DNA from: Mesostigma viride
Lineage: Eukaryota; Streptophyta; Mesostigmatophyceae; Mesostigmatales; Mesostigmataceae
Direction: 5' to 3'
Assembly: GCA_009746045.1 (NCBI GenBank)
Contig: RPFO01000579.1
Span: 1,362,076 to 1,422,563, forward strand
Length of the DNA: 60,488 nt
Shown piece by piece: positions 21,801 through 32,719 of this stretch; within the stretch, counting starts at the first letter, position 1; each line of letters begins with the position of its first letter. Both the position numbers and the translations under genes were made by a program. The notes under the pieces are model-generated. The model did not search any database and was not told where the DNA came from. It saw only the letters and a program-made list of their open reading frames with translations.

Positions 21801-24800
21801 AGGCTTTCTCTTCCGTATGGGTTACTGTTTCTCATAACCATTTATGGGCATGGCATGACCATTTACTATTTATGGTCTACAATGTTATGATATGTTCTAT
21901 CATTCTGGTTGTTGTTACTATGGCTGCAGGCCACCAAACCGCTGCGCGCCAAGAAGCTGCCCAAAGAGCCATCCGGCAACAACGGTGGTGGCCTCATCAG
22001 CGGGAACAGCATCGTATCAAGCATCGCCAGCTCGATTGAGGTGGGTTCTGGGTGGACCCTCGCAAAATCAGAGCCAAAAACAGGACCTGTTTGTGCCGTT
22101 AGATACGTAGTCCATTCGGTATCCTTCAGTATGTCATCCACACGTGCCACCTGGTCTCTCCTCCTTGCACCATCCTTAAGCACTGCATGTTAAGTACATG
22201 TGCCATCCATGGACCAAGCCACTTCAGCCATCAAGCCACTTCATGCGTGATGGATGTTCTGATGTCCATGGCTCGTGGTCGGCTTAAGTGTGGCGGCTGC
22301 TAGTACAGGCTCAGCATTAACAGTGACCAGCGGTTTTTCTTTCTTCCCTTGGTCATGGGCCGGTCACTATACGCCATTCGGCTTGGTCATTATACATGCC
22401 GGATTGCGGCATGACCGCTGCCAGGAAAAGTTTGTGTGTGTGCGCATGGCCGTGTTCATTGTGCCTGGTGCATGGTTAGTGTGACCAGGAGGGAGTTGAT
22501 GTATGTGCTCACGGCTGGTCACTGTATGCACTGTATCTGCTATTGTGACCTCCGTTAGGGAACGTTGAGTGTGCTCACCACTGATCACTGTATGCGCTGC
22601 ATTGCTACTGTGACCACCACCACCAGGAGAACTTCAAGCACGTGCAGAACCGCGTGGGCGAGGCCCTGACGGCGATCGCCCCGGAACTAGACACCGATGA
22701 CGACGATGATGGCAGCTCGTCACACCACGACACGGGCGACCTGCTGGGCGTGGCCGGGATGCTGGGCACGCTGGGGCGTTCCAAGAGCGGGCGCGCGGTG
22801 GATGAGGAGCGGCTAGCCGCCGCGCTCAAGGCCTCTCGCGACGTAAGTGGGCTATCAACAGCAGAGCTGGTGGAATGGTGCGGAGGCATGGGGTATACGT
22901 GGCAGGGGATGGCAGTCAATCGTTAGATGCACCCACATCAAGGTCGCACTAGAGGCGTTGTGGGATGTGAGTGGCAGTGGGGCAGGGGATGGCAGTCAAA
23001 TCGTTAGATGCACCCACATCAAGGTCGCACTAGAGGCGTTGCAGGATGTGAGTGGCAGCGGAGCAGACATAGGTAGATGTTGATTGCATAGCAAGTGGCC
23101 AGGAATGGATGTAGTTCATGTGGCGGCTCTAGTAAGGTGCTGAAGGGTGGGAAAGGGCTGGGCCAGCTTATCGTACATATTTGCACGCGAGGGCACACGA
23201 GGTTGAGGGCTTGCAAGTGTTCCGCAGAAGGCGACCTACCCCGTGCCATGTGGGAGGACGCCGCTGGCCGGTCCTGGCAAACCAACCACGGTGGCTTACA
23301 TCCCTCAGCATGGCCCCATCAGCCTCGCATATGAGGAAACCGTTGCTTGGTCCTGCCTTGCTGGGTCCTGCATGTCCCCTGTTACCCTCATCACCGACAA
23401 CAGCCACCCTGCCGACGCTATCCCCAACACTTTCAATAGTAATAGCAACGTAGTAATAATAGCTACACTAATAGTAGTAGCAACACTAATTGAGATAGCG
23501 CACTAATAGTAATGGCAATATGCTAGGGAGTCCATGCGTGTACGGAGCAATGCTACGATGGACTTGTCCACCCACCCACCACCCTAACGTGGGCCTATCC
23601 ACCCACCCACTTGTCCACCCACCCACCACCCTAACGTGGGCCTATCCACCCACCCACTCATCCACCCACCCACCACCCTAACGTGGGCCTTCCACTTGCT
23701 GGGCACGTGCCAGGTGGCGAATGCCATGAGCATCAAGGCGCGCGACCTGCAGGCGGCGGTGGGCGAGTACCGCCTGCTGCTCTCTGAGTCGCGCACGCGA
23801 GCTGAGACGCTGCAGGCAGAGAATGGGAGGCTGCGTGAGGAGATTGCGCGCACGCAGGTGACGGCATTAGGGCGCTTGGTCTTGGGACGGTTGCACGCAA
23901 GGTGGCGGGTCGAGATTGGTTAGGGCGCTGTAAGAATTGTGGTTTGGGGATGGATTTCAGGAGGGCACGGAGGCTGCGCGAGATTAAGCGCATGCAGGTG
24001 ACGGCATTAGGGCGCTTGGTCTTGGGATGGTGGCGTGCACTCAGGTAACTGTTGCAGGGGCTAGGGTACTGTAGGTGCAGTATTCTGTGGACCACCGCAG
24101 TCGGGTCTGTTGTCTACAGCTCTCGCAACCTGCGATGGCAGCCATTTCTTTCTCCCCTTCTCTTGCCTCCCCGTGTATCGTCCTCCGCTTCGTCAACGAT
24201 TGTGGCACCCAGCACCCTTCTCTGACCTCCACCATGCCCGATCGTCCACCACCCTGCAGCTAGAAGAGGACCCTGCCGCGGAGCAGATGCGCCGCCAGAT
24301 GGAGGTGCTCCTGCAAGAGAAGGCGCGGTTGGCAGCCGACCTGGAGCGCGTAAAGCGTGAGAACGACCACCTGCACCAGGTGAGGGGGGGCTGTACTCAG
24401 AAAGGTAGGGCGTAGAACAAGTCTCAAACCCAAACTACTATTGGAGGCCACATCACCCGTCAGCTCCATTACCCTCCCTTGTGTTAATTAGCGTCATTAT
24501 CAAGGCTGTCCCTTCTCATGCCCTAATGACAGGCCTGGAGTAAGGTTTACTAGTCATGTCTGGCTTTCTCGTGCTGGCACACGCTGTACGTATGTGTTTG
24601 TGCACTCGCTGCATTAATGACCTGCCCCCACCTATCATTCTGCCCCCCCACTCCCTGCCCACCCTGCCCACCCACCTGCCAGCTGGTGGAGTACCGCGAG
24701 AGTTTTGACGAGGCGTCGGCTGGGCCCGGCACGCCAATGCAGGGTGGCGCGACACCTGTCAAGGAGAACCTGTTCAGCCCGCTGCAGCCGGTGGCTGACG

Positions 24801-24862
24801 GCAAGAAGCCGCGGCGGGAGTGGGGACTGGATGAGTTTGAGACGGACGCCATGGTCAACTGA
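18838..24862 (+). CDS. Unidentified acidic coiled-coil protein, complete
   Basis: Exons, all joined in phase: 18838-18985, 19538-19560, 20250-20498, 21930-22040, 22627-22842, 23714-23857, 24260-24379 and 24683-24862 (stop). The product is about 396 residues, starting MGSATGAVKINTDLLVPLNP. The 83-codon exon holds a WDGWYGSLVKKAVTLSTTLF segment, then a Glu/Asp run (EGEDEEEGEEDV). A second acidic run (DTDDDDDGSSS) follows. The exons at 23.7 and 24.3 kb encode heptad-rich helices (VGEYRLLLSESRTRAETLQ; VLLQEKARLAADLERVKREN) that should form a coiled coil. The tail ends EWGLDEFETDAMVN. The 23-nt second exon is the weakest. I do not recognise the family. The divergent head-to-head arrangement with TPX2 hints at cell-cycle co-expression, but that is inference. 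Confidence 0.75.
19690..19800. repeat. GT-rich microsatellite with a duplicated flank
   Basis: A block GGTCACTATAGCAAGAAGTT with GAGAGAGTGTGTGTG occurs twice in tandem, inside the intron before exon 20250. Confidence 0.7.
22925..23065. repeat. 80-bp duplication carrying donor-like junctions
   Basis: Two copies of about 80 bp contain GTCGCACTAGAGGCGTTG followed by GAT|GTGAGTGGCAG at 22964 and 23045. Both resemble the true junction at 22842 (CGCGCTCAAGGCCTCTCGCGA then C|GTAAGTGGG), so they appear to be descendants of it within the intron. Confidence 0.65.
23563..23700. repeat. 47-bp repeat, three copies, just before exon 23714
   Basis: CCCTAACGTGGGCCTATCC recurs at 23582, 23629 and 23676, separated by CCACCCACCCAC tracts. 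The last copy supplies the pyrimidine-rich region upstream of the acceptor at 23713. Confidence 0.8.
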
Positions 24863-26699
24863 GGGGCAATGCCGCTGATGTGTGTGCGCTTGAGACAGGG
24901 CCAACTGTGGGATGACACATTCTCCCAAGACATGGTCCACTGGATGGGGATGGGCTCTGTTATAGATATGGTCCACTGAGGCATCCATGGGCTTGAGGCG
25001 GGGCCAACTGAGGGCACTGTGGGCATTGGCTCTGCCTGAGGCATGGTGAAATGATGGAGCTTTGAACAGAATGGCATGCACATGAGAAGGCGATTGGGGC
25101 AGGCTGACGTGGCTAAAGTTCGGCAGGGGCCGAATGTCCCAAACAAGGTCTCAAATGGTTCGTTGGTCTCCGCGACAAGGTAGATGAGGCTTGTCAAATG
25201 ACGCTTGGCACGTCCACCACTGAATGCCGGGCCGGGCCACTATTGTATGTGGCCGGTGTTGGGGACGTGGACACCTCGTCTTGATGAGCTTGCCCCCGCA
25301 CGGTGGTGTCATCAAGTGGAACGACACGATGACCAACTGGCATTCCTGCTGTCCGAGAAGAATCGGCCAATGGAGCCGGACTGACATGGTCAAATGAGTT
25401 CAGAATAGCCACCGAGGTTGCTTGTGTGGTGAAAGGAGTCGACCTTATTGACTACGCAGCGTTCAGAGTTCGAGAGAGAACGGCAGAAGTGGCCGCATGG
25501 GCACACGCCTTTGGCGTCTTAATGTTGCTAGAAGCGATCCGGGCCAATCGTGTTTACTTGGGCGGGCCCTGCCCTTTTCCGTGTGGCCATCAAGGCCATT
25601 GTCCCTTGCCATGGTCACGTGGGGCGGCAGCTGTGCTCGCCTGTCAGGCAGATTGCCTTGCGGTAAATATCCCAAGCGAACCTCGCCTCTGCAATCGCAC
25701 GTCGTCCTTGTGGAAGCCCTTTGGCTGGCCAAGTTGTACGCTTGCATGCCCGCTGCTGCCCACCTGGGTTTACTGCGTACCCCAGCCTTCATCCCCTTTA
25801 GTTGGCATTCTGCTGACCCCGAACCTCTCAGCGGTGTCAGCCATAGCATCTAGTTTGCCAGCAACTTGCACGCCCACCACCTCAGTGGGGTGCACCGGAT
25901 GTAGACGGGCCCTTGCAGCGGGTTTCCGAGCACACTGTCCAGTTGGTTCTGTTCCAGCTTGCCTCTTTTGGCGAATATATGGCGGGTCTGGGCTCCAGTA
26001 ACATCGCTGTATTTGGTACCTGGTAGCTACATCGTATGATTGCCGAGGGTGCCTGATTAGACCCTATACAAGCTTCCATAGCCGGTGTGCCATTTACTCA
26101 TCGACTGACTGTAGTTGCTGCTTGGGTGTTATCAACAAAGGCTCACATGCGCGGCACCCAGCCCACTTGAAGCCTCCTAAGTTGTCTCATAATAGTTGAA
26201 GACGTCTAGACATTTTCGTGTGTATCTGTTTTTGTTGCCTAATCCTAGTGCAGGTTTGGTAATGCTGTTAGGTCCATGCGTGAAGTCTGATATGATGCTA
26301 TGCATGGCCTTGTAGTGGCTTGGTGCAATTTACACATTATGTTGTGATACTACTACACAATCATCTTGACAATCAAGGATGCATGAATAACGTGAGCTGA
26401 ATTTGGCTTCGCAACTTTTATGTTTGTAAAGCTGAAGTAGTTTGGTTTCATGATTGAGGCAGCAACGCATGCACATTCTGGTGGGTCATCCTCGCATAGA
26501 CCCCCAGCCCCCGCTCCCTCCCCACTACTGGACCGTGATAGGGATAATGGACTCACAAAGATAGCTAGATGGCTGGTAGTTAAGAAGGATACCAACTCCA
26601 AGTCGGTGGGGGTAATGCGCGTGACCAAATTCGGCAACCATAGTGATTGGGGCCGGCCGGCCGAGGTGTCCGCAACCCTGCAACTAGAAGCCAGATAGC
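24863..26699. other. Intergenic region after the coiled-coil gene
   Basis: About 1.8 kb with no supported gene. The longest plus frame (25426-26001, 191 codons) has no recognisable domain, no splice context and ordinary intergenic composition, so I do not call it. It is followed directly by retrotransposon sequence. Confidence 0.5.
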
Positions 26700-26719
26700 G
26701 CTCGATCCATCAATCCCAT

Positions 26720-27050
26720 TCCATTTCCGTGATTTGGAAGAAGATGATGGACAAGGCCAAGTGGGCCCAGGTCATAGAGGATAACGAGCCCCCCCCAGTG
26801 GGGAAGCGCCCGCGTGTGCAATCTCGTGGGAGGCACGCCAGATAGCCCCCCAGAGCAGCGTGCGGCTGCCTAGATAGATGTTGTAGTTCGAATGTTGTTA
26901 GATAGATGTAGTCTGTAGCCGATGTCGATAGACTAGACCGGTAGGACTGTTTGCACCCATCCATCCATCCATCCATCCATCGGGGTTAATGCTCCGTGAC
27001 TCCCCAACGGGAGCACGAGTCTAATTCATTAATTAATTAATTTCCGTCCC
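26720..27050 (+). mobile_element. 5'-truncated non-LTR retrotransposon 3' end, copy A
   Basis: It begins within the end of the polymerase ORF (SVIWKKMMDKAKWAQVIEDN, then EPPPVGKRPRV and a stop). A 3' UTR follows with GACCGGTAGGACTGTTTGC, a CATC tract of about six units, then TAATGCTCCGTGACTCCC and CAACGGGAGCACGAGTC, ending in an (AATT)n tail. The same 3' end recurs at 27.6-27.8 kb and, inverted, at 59.06-60.49 kb, which defines the family inside the window. Confidence 0.8.
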
Positions 27051-27059
27051 GCAAGCCCC

Positions 27060-27790
27060 TAGGCAAGATCGAGAAACAGGACCTGTTTAATTAAGGTCCT
27101 CGTCCATGTTGTTACGTATGGGGCCGAGACGTGGACCCTCACCGCCGACCTGGCCCGCAAGCTGGATGGCGCGGTTACCAACATGCTGCGATCCATTTTC
27201 AGAGTAGGCTATGCTGCCCATGTTCGTAACGAGGACCTGTACCTCGGCATGCCATATATCACCAGCACCATATTAAGCAGCGGCGCCTGCAGCTAGTAGG
27301 GCACTTAGCTCGCACCAACCAGGTAGACACCTCACGTGGCCGGCCCCCCCGCGGGCCTGCGCCCAGCCCAGCGCCTGGCCGGCACCTCCTTACGTGGGCC
27401 GGGCCCCGTGATGCTAGACGCCGCAAGGCCCGCACCTTCAAAGAACAGCTAGTAGAGGACATGGGGGGCCTAGGCCTCTCCGTGATTTGGAAAAAGATGA
27501 TGGACAAGGCCAATTGGGCCCAGGTCATAGAGGACAACGAGCCCCCCCCCGTGGAGAAGCGCCCGCGTGTGCAAACACACGGGAAGCACACCAGACAGGT
27601 CCCCTAGGGTAGAGTAGATGTAGATAGATTTTGTTAGATAGCTGTTGTAGATAGAGGTTGTAGATAGCTTAGACCGGTAGGACTGTTTGCACCCATCCAC
27701 CCATCGATCCATCGGGGTTAATGCTCCGTGACTCCCCAACGGGAGCACGAGTCTAATTAATTAATTGATTAATTAATTTCCGTCCCGCTG
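27060..27790 (+). mobile_element. 5'-truncated non-LTR retrotransposon 3' end, copy B
   Basis: This longer copy starts in the region after the reverse transcriptase core: YGAETWTLTADLARKLDG..NMLRSIFRVGY, the segment that follows the RT domain in many algal and animal LINEs. It continues to SVIWKKMMDKANWAQVIEDN and EPPPVEKRPRV. Stops and frame changes near 27300 show that it is dead. The 3' UTR matches copy A, with an interrupted CATC tract, and ends in AATTAATTGATTAATTAATT. Confidence 0.8.
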
Positions 27791-27826
27791 AGGACTTCTG
27801 CTCACATGACGTAGTCAGCGCGTCAA

Positions 27827-28633
27827 TTGAAGATAATTATACCCCCAAAACATACTCTGCTCCCATGCAGGTTATTATTACTCGCCTCCTACACCGCCAC
27901 CACCTCCACCTCCGACGCCATCACCGCCGAGCTCCGTGACATCGACCAGCGTCTTAAGGACAACGCCATCGCTATCGAGGTTCTGCAGAACACCGGCGCA
28001 GGCCTCACCGCCCAGGCGGTGAAGGACATTGCCGCCAAGCCAGCCCCGGCTGGCCTGGCCGGCGATGCTCCTCCCATCACCACCTGGGCGGACATGCTTA
28101 AGCAACATACCACCTCCACCACCTCCGCCGTCGCAGCCCAGCTCCAACGGCAGACGCTTGACCTCCGCGAGGAGGCCGAGCTCGCCAAGCGCAGCCTCAA
28201 CGTCATTGTCAAGAACTTCACCATGGAGGAAGGTGAGACTTCCGAGAAGCTTTTGCGTGCGTTTGAGAGAGAAATCCTTGGTCGCATGGGCCTTAACGGT
28301 GAGATCGAGCTGGCCGCCCACCGCCTTCCCTGCGCGCGGGGTAAGGCAGGGCCGCCCCCGCTCCTTCTCACCTTTAAGACCCCGGCGGACAAGATTTCTT
28401 TTCTCAGACGCCGCAAGCGGCTCGAGAAGACTCTCTTCACCCTTGATGACGACTTGACCCTGGCGCAGCAACAACGGCGACGGGAGCTATGGCCGACCTA
28501 CCTCCAGCTCCGGCAGACCAAGGCGGGGCAGCCGGTGTACTGGAAGGGGGCGGCCATCTACGTCGGCCACAAGCCCTGGCAGGCGACCCCCCCCCCCCCG
28601 CGGCCCCAGCGACTCCAGACGGCCCCAGCTTAG
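27827..28633 (+). CDS. ORF1-like protein of a non-LTR retrotransposon
   Basis: A single open frame of 268 codons. After a doubtful N-terminus (the true start may be lost or lie near 27890), it reads TSDAITAELRDIDQRLKDNA, a predicted helical region, then ITTWADMLKQH and a Leu/Arg-rich helix. The conserved-looking block is at 28380-28560: TPADKISFLRRRKRLEKTLF, then LDDDLTLAQQQRRRELWPTY and a VYWKGAAIYV end. This pattern (bad-character RNA-binding core, charged linker, then R..G..V.WRG..I.V) is typical of L1/Tad-type ORF1 proteins that coat the element RNA. No ORF2 follows. The identification rests on pattern memory and needs a profile search. Confidence 0.6.
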   Translation: MKIIIPPKHTLLPCRLLLLASYTATTSTSDAITAELRDIDQRLKDNAIAIEVLQNTGAGLTAQAVKDIAAKPAPAGLAGDAPPITTWADMLKQHTTSTTSAVAAQLQRQTLDLREEAELAKRSLNVIVKNFTMEEGETSEKLLRAFEREILGRMGLNGEIELAAHRLPCARGKAGPPPLLLTFKTPADKISFLRRRKRLEKTLFTLDDDLTLAQQQRRRELWPTYLQLRQTKAGQPVYWKGAAIYVGHKPWQATPPPPRPQRLQTAPA

Positions 28634-29085
28634 GGGAGTACAGCAGTAGTAGGGCAGAATAGATAGACCGTGGCCATGTACATGTACGCCTCCGAGAGGC
28701 ACTCTCCCAGCTAAGCCCCGCGCTTTATTTAAAATCATGTACATGTGTGCCTATGATGTGCCACACTCCAGACGATGCCTAGCCTTATTTAGTAATGTTT
28801 TGCCCATGCAGGGAGTAACTCTCTGCTGAGATGCCATGCCCTAGCTTTTTGTATAGCCATGCTGATCTTCCCCCCCATGACAGGCTCCCCCTTCGCTGGG
28901 CATAGCTTGAAGATCATGGGGATGCAAGTGCCCTGGTGCACCTAGAGCAAGGGTCCTTTACATCCCCACCCTTGCAGGAAGTAGCAGCTTAGAATGTATG
29001 ATAGGCCATATGCCCCTTCTCTGGGCTATGTGCTACATATACTCCCAACGGAGTTATGTTCCTAATTAATTAATTAATTAATGCA
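28634..29085 (+). mobile_element. Retrotransposon 3' UTR-like segment behind the ORF1 gene
   Basis: The sequence after the ORF1 stop ends with ACTCCCAACGGAGTTATGTT, then AATTAATTAATTAATTAAT at about 29066-29085. This resembles the CTCCCCAACGGGAGCACGAG plus (AATT)n terminus of copies A and B. Between them there is no polymerase ORF, so ORF1 plus this tail look like an internally deleted or ORF1-only element. Confidence 0.55.
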
Positions 29086-29239
29086 GGTTATCGTACACAT
29101 GACGAAGGCAGGCATGCATATACGTTGCTCCAAAGAACTACTTAATTAAATTCCAGCAGTCCCGTGGGTGAGCCACGGAACTTCAACCCTCGTTGAAGAA
29201 AGCATCCTGGTCTATCCTATCATATATGCAGTGCTATTG

Positions 29240-29905
29240 ATCTTCCTTGACACTCACGGACACACTGGCAACTAAGCTAGATGGCACGGTTTACAGGATG
29301 CTCCGACAGGTCCTGAACGTAGGGTTTTCCAAGCGTAGGTCATTAGAGTCTTTGTATCAGGGTATGCCTCGGCCTTGTATTTCGGACGAGATTAGGCAGC
29401 GTAGGATAGCATTTGTAGGACATCTTGCTTAACTTGCACCAGCCAGGTCGCCGCCGCCCTTGGTAGACCTGGCCGGCCCCCAGCGGCTTGGCCAACCAGG
29501 GCGGCATATTTTGACCTGGCCTGGCCCCAAGGACATTCCCAGGAAGCTAGGTAAACCTGCCATGAACTACACTCAGATGTTGCTGGCCGATCTAGTGGTC
29601 CCAGCCCAGTTTGAACACCGCATCCACTCCCTCTCCCTTCTTTGGACTGCCATGCAGAACAAGAAGCGGTGGCAGAAGATTGTCCAGGCTCACACGCCAG
29701 CCCCTGTGGGCAAGCCACCCCCCCCCAAGAGGAAGGGGCGTTTTGCTGAGTAGTGTAGTTAGGATTTTCTAGACTAGATAGCTTAGAGTTAGGTTAGTTC
29801 GATTACGCGGCTTCCTCCACCTCCACACACCCATCAAGGAATATGTGCTACATGATCTCCCAACGTCCGTACGGAGGCATGTTATAATTTAATTTTTTTT
29901 AATTT
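29240..29905 (+). mobile_element. 5'-truncated non-LTR retrotransposon 3' end, copy D (diverged family)
   Basis: It carries the same post-RT region in a diverged form (TLATKLDGTVYRMLRQVLNV, then IRQRRIAFVGHLA and a stop), and later LLWTAMQNKKRWQKIVQAHT with a Lys/Arg-rich end and stop at 29753. The 3' end has CTCCCAACGTCCGTACGGAG and a T/A-rich tail. Stops between the pieces show it is inactive. It is the fourth element end in the same orientation within 3.2 kb. Confidence 0.75.
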
Positions 29906-30029
29906 TTTTTTATCTTCCTTACAGAACTCTCTCTCCACCTATATTCTGATCAGACACTCCGCAAAGGTGAAAACCTTTGCGTTCAGTGCCGGGCCGCGGA
30001 AAACGCGGAAAACGCGATCTGCAAATGAA

Positions 30030-30086
30030 TCCGACCGGAATCGAACTGGGGACCTCTCGCACCAATTTTGCTGACTATAGGACGGA
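30030..30086 (-). pseudogene. tRNA-like fragment, probably a tRNA pseudogene or SINE head
   Basis: On the minus strand the sequence starts TCCGTCCTATAGTCAG and ends GGTCCCCAGTTCGATTCCGG then TCGGA. The T-loop motif GTTCGATTC is intact, and the two ends can pair at six of seven positions (TCCGTCC with GGTCGGA). At 57 nt it is too short for a tRNA and lacks a proper anticodon arm, and the T-stem has mismatches. Confidence 0.3.
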
Positions 30087-30799
30087 CGTCTCCGGTTACC
30101 ATGGCATCGCCAACTTACACCTACAGTCATCCGCAAAAGTTCTCCTGTCCGGGGAGTGATGCAAGCCTTTCGGATTTGGTACTAGATAAATCACTCGAGA
30201 TCTGTGTGTAGGAGTACTACACACGTGTCCACCTATATAGCTAGCTTCTATAGGGGGCAGCTAGGGGCCTGCATGACCTGACCGCATCAGCAGCCATCGG
30301 GTACGTGACATGCATGCCTTCCCTACCGGAGAAGCCATATCATTCGCCGATGTATCTGTTTGACTGGCATGAAAACTCGAATCCTGCATTCGTACCTTTT
30401 TCCTCATAAGAGAGATGCTAGAATGTCCCCCGTGTCTGTATTGAGACTACTGATTGCAAAATGATCACCGCGTATATAGATAGGTATCTAACTAACAAAG
30501 CAGATTGGGCCACCCCAACACAACAGCATATACAATATACAATAGCCACGGCATGTGCACCAAGGACCATGATGCATATACAACAGCCACAGCACATGTG
30601 ATAGGGGCATTAACCCAAATATGATAGATGATACATGATAGATGTGATGTTGATATCTCAACTCAGAATCGTTATATTATTAATGCATCATGCTTTACTG
30701 GCTGATCCTACAACGTATTGCCAGAAGTCCTACACCGTTCACTCTGGCCACTTCTGATTATTCACCAGCCCTGAGCCGCCAGAAACAAAAAACTCACCA

Positions 30800-31025
30800 G
30801 TGGCACCAACAGCAGCATGTACAACATGCACCAGCGGCACCGACAGCAGCATGTACAACACTCAGCACCGGCAACAACAGTAGCATGTACAACATGCACC
30901 AGCGGCACGAGCAGCAGCATGAACAACACTCACCAGCGGCATCGACAGCACCATGTACAACACTCACCAGCGGCACAGGCAGCAGCATGAACAACACTCA
31001 GCACCGGCACCGACAGCAGCATGTG
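30800..31025. repeat. Degenerate 30-bp repeat with CAGCAGCATGTACAACA units
   Basis: About seven imperfect units of CACCAGCGGCACCGACAGCA followed by GCATGTACAACA. The translations rich in His/Gln (plus strand) or Cys (minus strand) are by-products. Confidence 0.7.
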
Positions 31026-32719
31026 CAACCTGGACATGAGCACCTGGAAAAATCCCCCGCACGATTTGTCCGTTGGCATCAGCACATGGCCCGGCAGCTC
31101 GCCGATATGGACCACGGTGCGTCCTTTGAACTATTGCAGGCACCAGAGCCCAAATTTGCTCTGCAACCTCGCCTTCGCTTCGGTACTGCAGTGCTGGACC
31201 GTACTCATCGTACTCTTTGAGCACTTCAGTTCCCCCCTGCAGGACGGTGCCCCCATGGGAGGGCTTCATTGGAGCTTCCTGGCCCCCTTCATATGCGCCG
31301 TTCCCGCCAGAACGTGACGTCGCGGCTAGGCCCTCGGCCTCATCTTGTTCCCTCCGCGTGTAGTTTTTCGTATGATACGACACAATGTCGGCGCCACGGC
31401 AAGCAGCTTGATTCTGCGCAGCAGCCCTGGGAAGGCCAAGTGGAGTATAAGAAGCCGAAGATTCGGGGGCTTGCCGTGTCTTTTTTACTTAGAAACAAGA
31501 AACAAGGTTTTGTATTTCGACTAATGTCAAATAGCTGCAACCGTGGGGGTCATCCAATATAAATACAGCAAGCCCTTCTTTAGGACACGGATTGGTTACG
31601 CACACCACCAGTAAATCTTCTTTGAGCTTCTTTGCCAATCGATGACGGAAAAGGTGCATAGAACAAAGCCACAAGTACTTGCGCCACTTTCTATCTGGGC
31701 AATTCTCCTTTTTATAATATAATATAATATAATTCTCCTTGTAGGACAATGCGAAAGTATGCGTGTTACAACCTGCCATTCTCAGTCCAGTGTGTATTGT
31801 TGTTAATCGTCCTTATAAATTCATCCCCGTTGGAATACGGGTTACCATGCATATGTCTGGGAAACTGTAATCGCACGTCATTGACTCGACTGACTCGACC
31901 CAGTCGACGGAGGACACTATCGCAGTCATTTGTGCCACCAGTGCACTACAGTAGAGAGGCTATAGAGCACCTGGCTGACATATTTGCGACCAAAAAAAAA
32001 ATACAAAATTGAACTGGCGCCAATCGCCATTGTCCAGCTGTACAGCACCGTGAGTATCGAGTTGAGTTGAGTTTATTACCGCGACAGTGTTGGGACGTGC
32101 GACGATCTATCATTCATTACTGCGTTATAATGCTGCCCATGTGCGGCGTGGTACACAACAACAACAACAACAACAACTGCGTTATAATGCGAGACGCATT
32201 ACTTTTGCATATAGCAATGCAAGTATATAAAAGTAATGGGGACGTCAAAAATTATGTTGATGAAGCAAGAAGCCTGAAAACTGAAAAGTGAAAAGTGAAA
32301 GCAAGCAGTGATCCGTGTACCAGGCAGCAGCATAAGTTTTGAAGTATACCACGTGGCAGCCAACGACGCATTCGGGTACGACGCCAGCTCGTATGGCGGA
32401 CAATCCAAAAATCGCAAACGAGGCCTGCTGAATCCCGTGGCAAAACCATAGGCCTTAGTCCCTCTTGACGTGCCCGCTACCTAATCGTCCCCTCGTTTCA
32501 CCTTGGCTTGCCGCCGCTTCGGCCCAGTACTTTAACAGGGAAAAGCCTCTACAGGAATGAAGTACAGGATAAGGGCAGGCAGCTTTCACCACGTTGAAGT
32601 GGAATACGTTTGGCCTGCAGCGGGCAATCGCGTTATCGACTTGACCTGCCCAGGCATGCCGGGACATTCTTACTGTCAAACACTTGCGGTGAACGCTAAT
32701 TGCCGAAGCGGTGACCGCC

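Larger units (their letters stand above)
29906..32719. other. Intergenic region between retrotransposon cluster and sulfotransferase gene
   Basis: It holds a possible tRNA relic (30030-30086, minus), a degenerate 30-bp repeat with ACCAGCGGCACCGACAGCAG units at about 30800-31020, a minus-strand open frame at 30964-31383 of uncertain status, and a short motif at 32055-32180 shared with 48.9-49.1 kb. No gene can be called with confidence. Confidence 0.45.

Noticed and set aside
25426-26001. 191-codon plus-strand frame after the coiled-coil gene
   Set aside because: No domain, no codon bias, and a Cys/Pro-rich composition typical of random frames in GC-rich DNA. No splice or promoter context.
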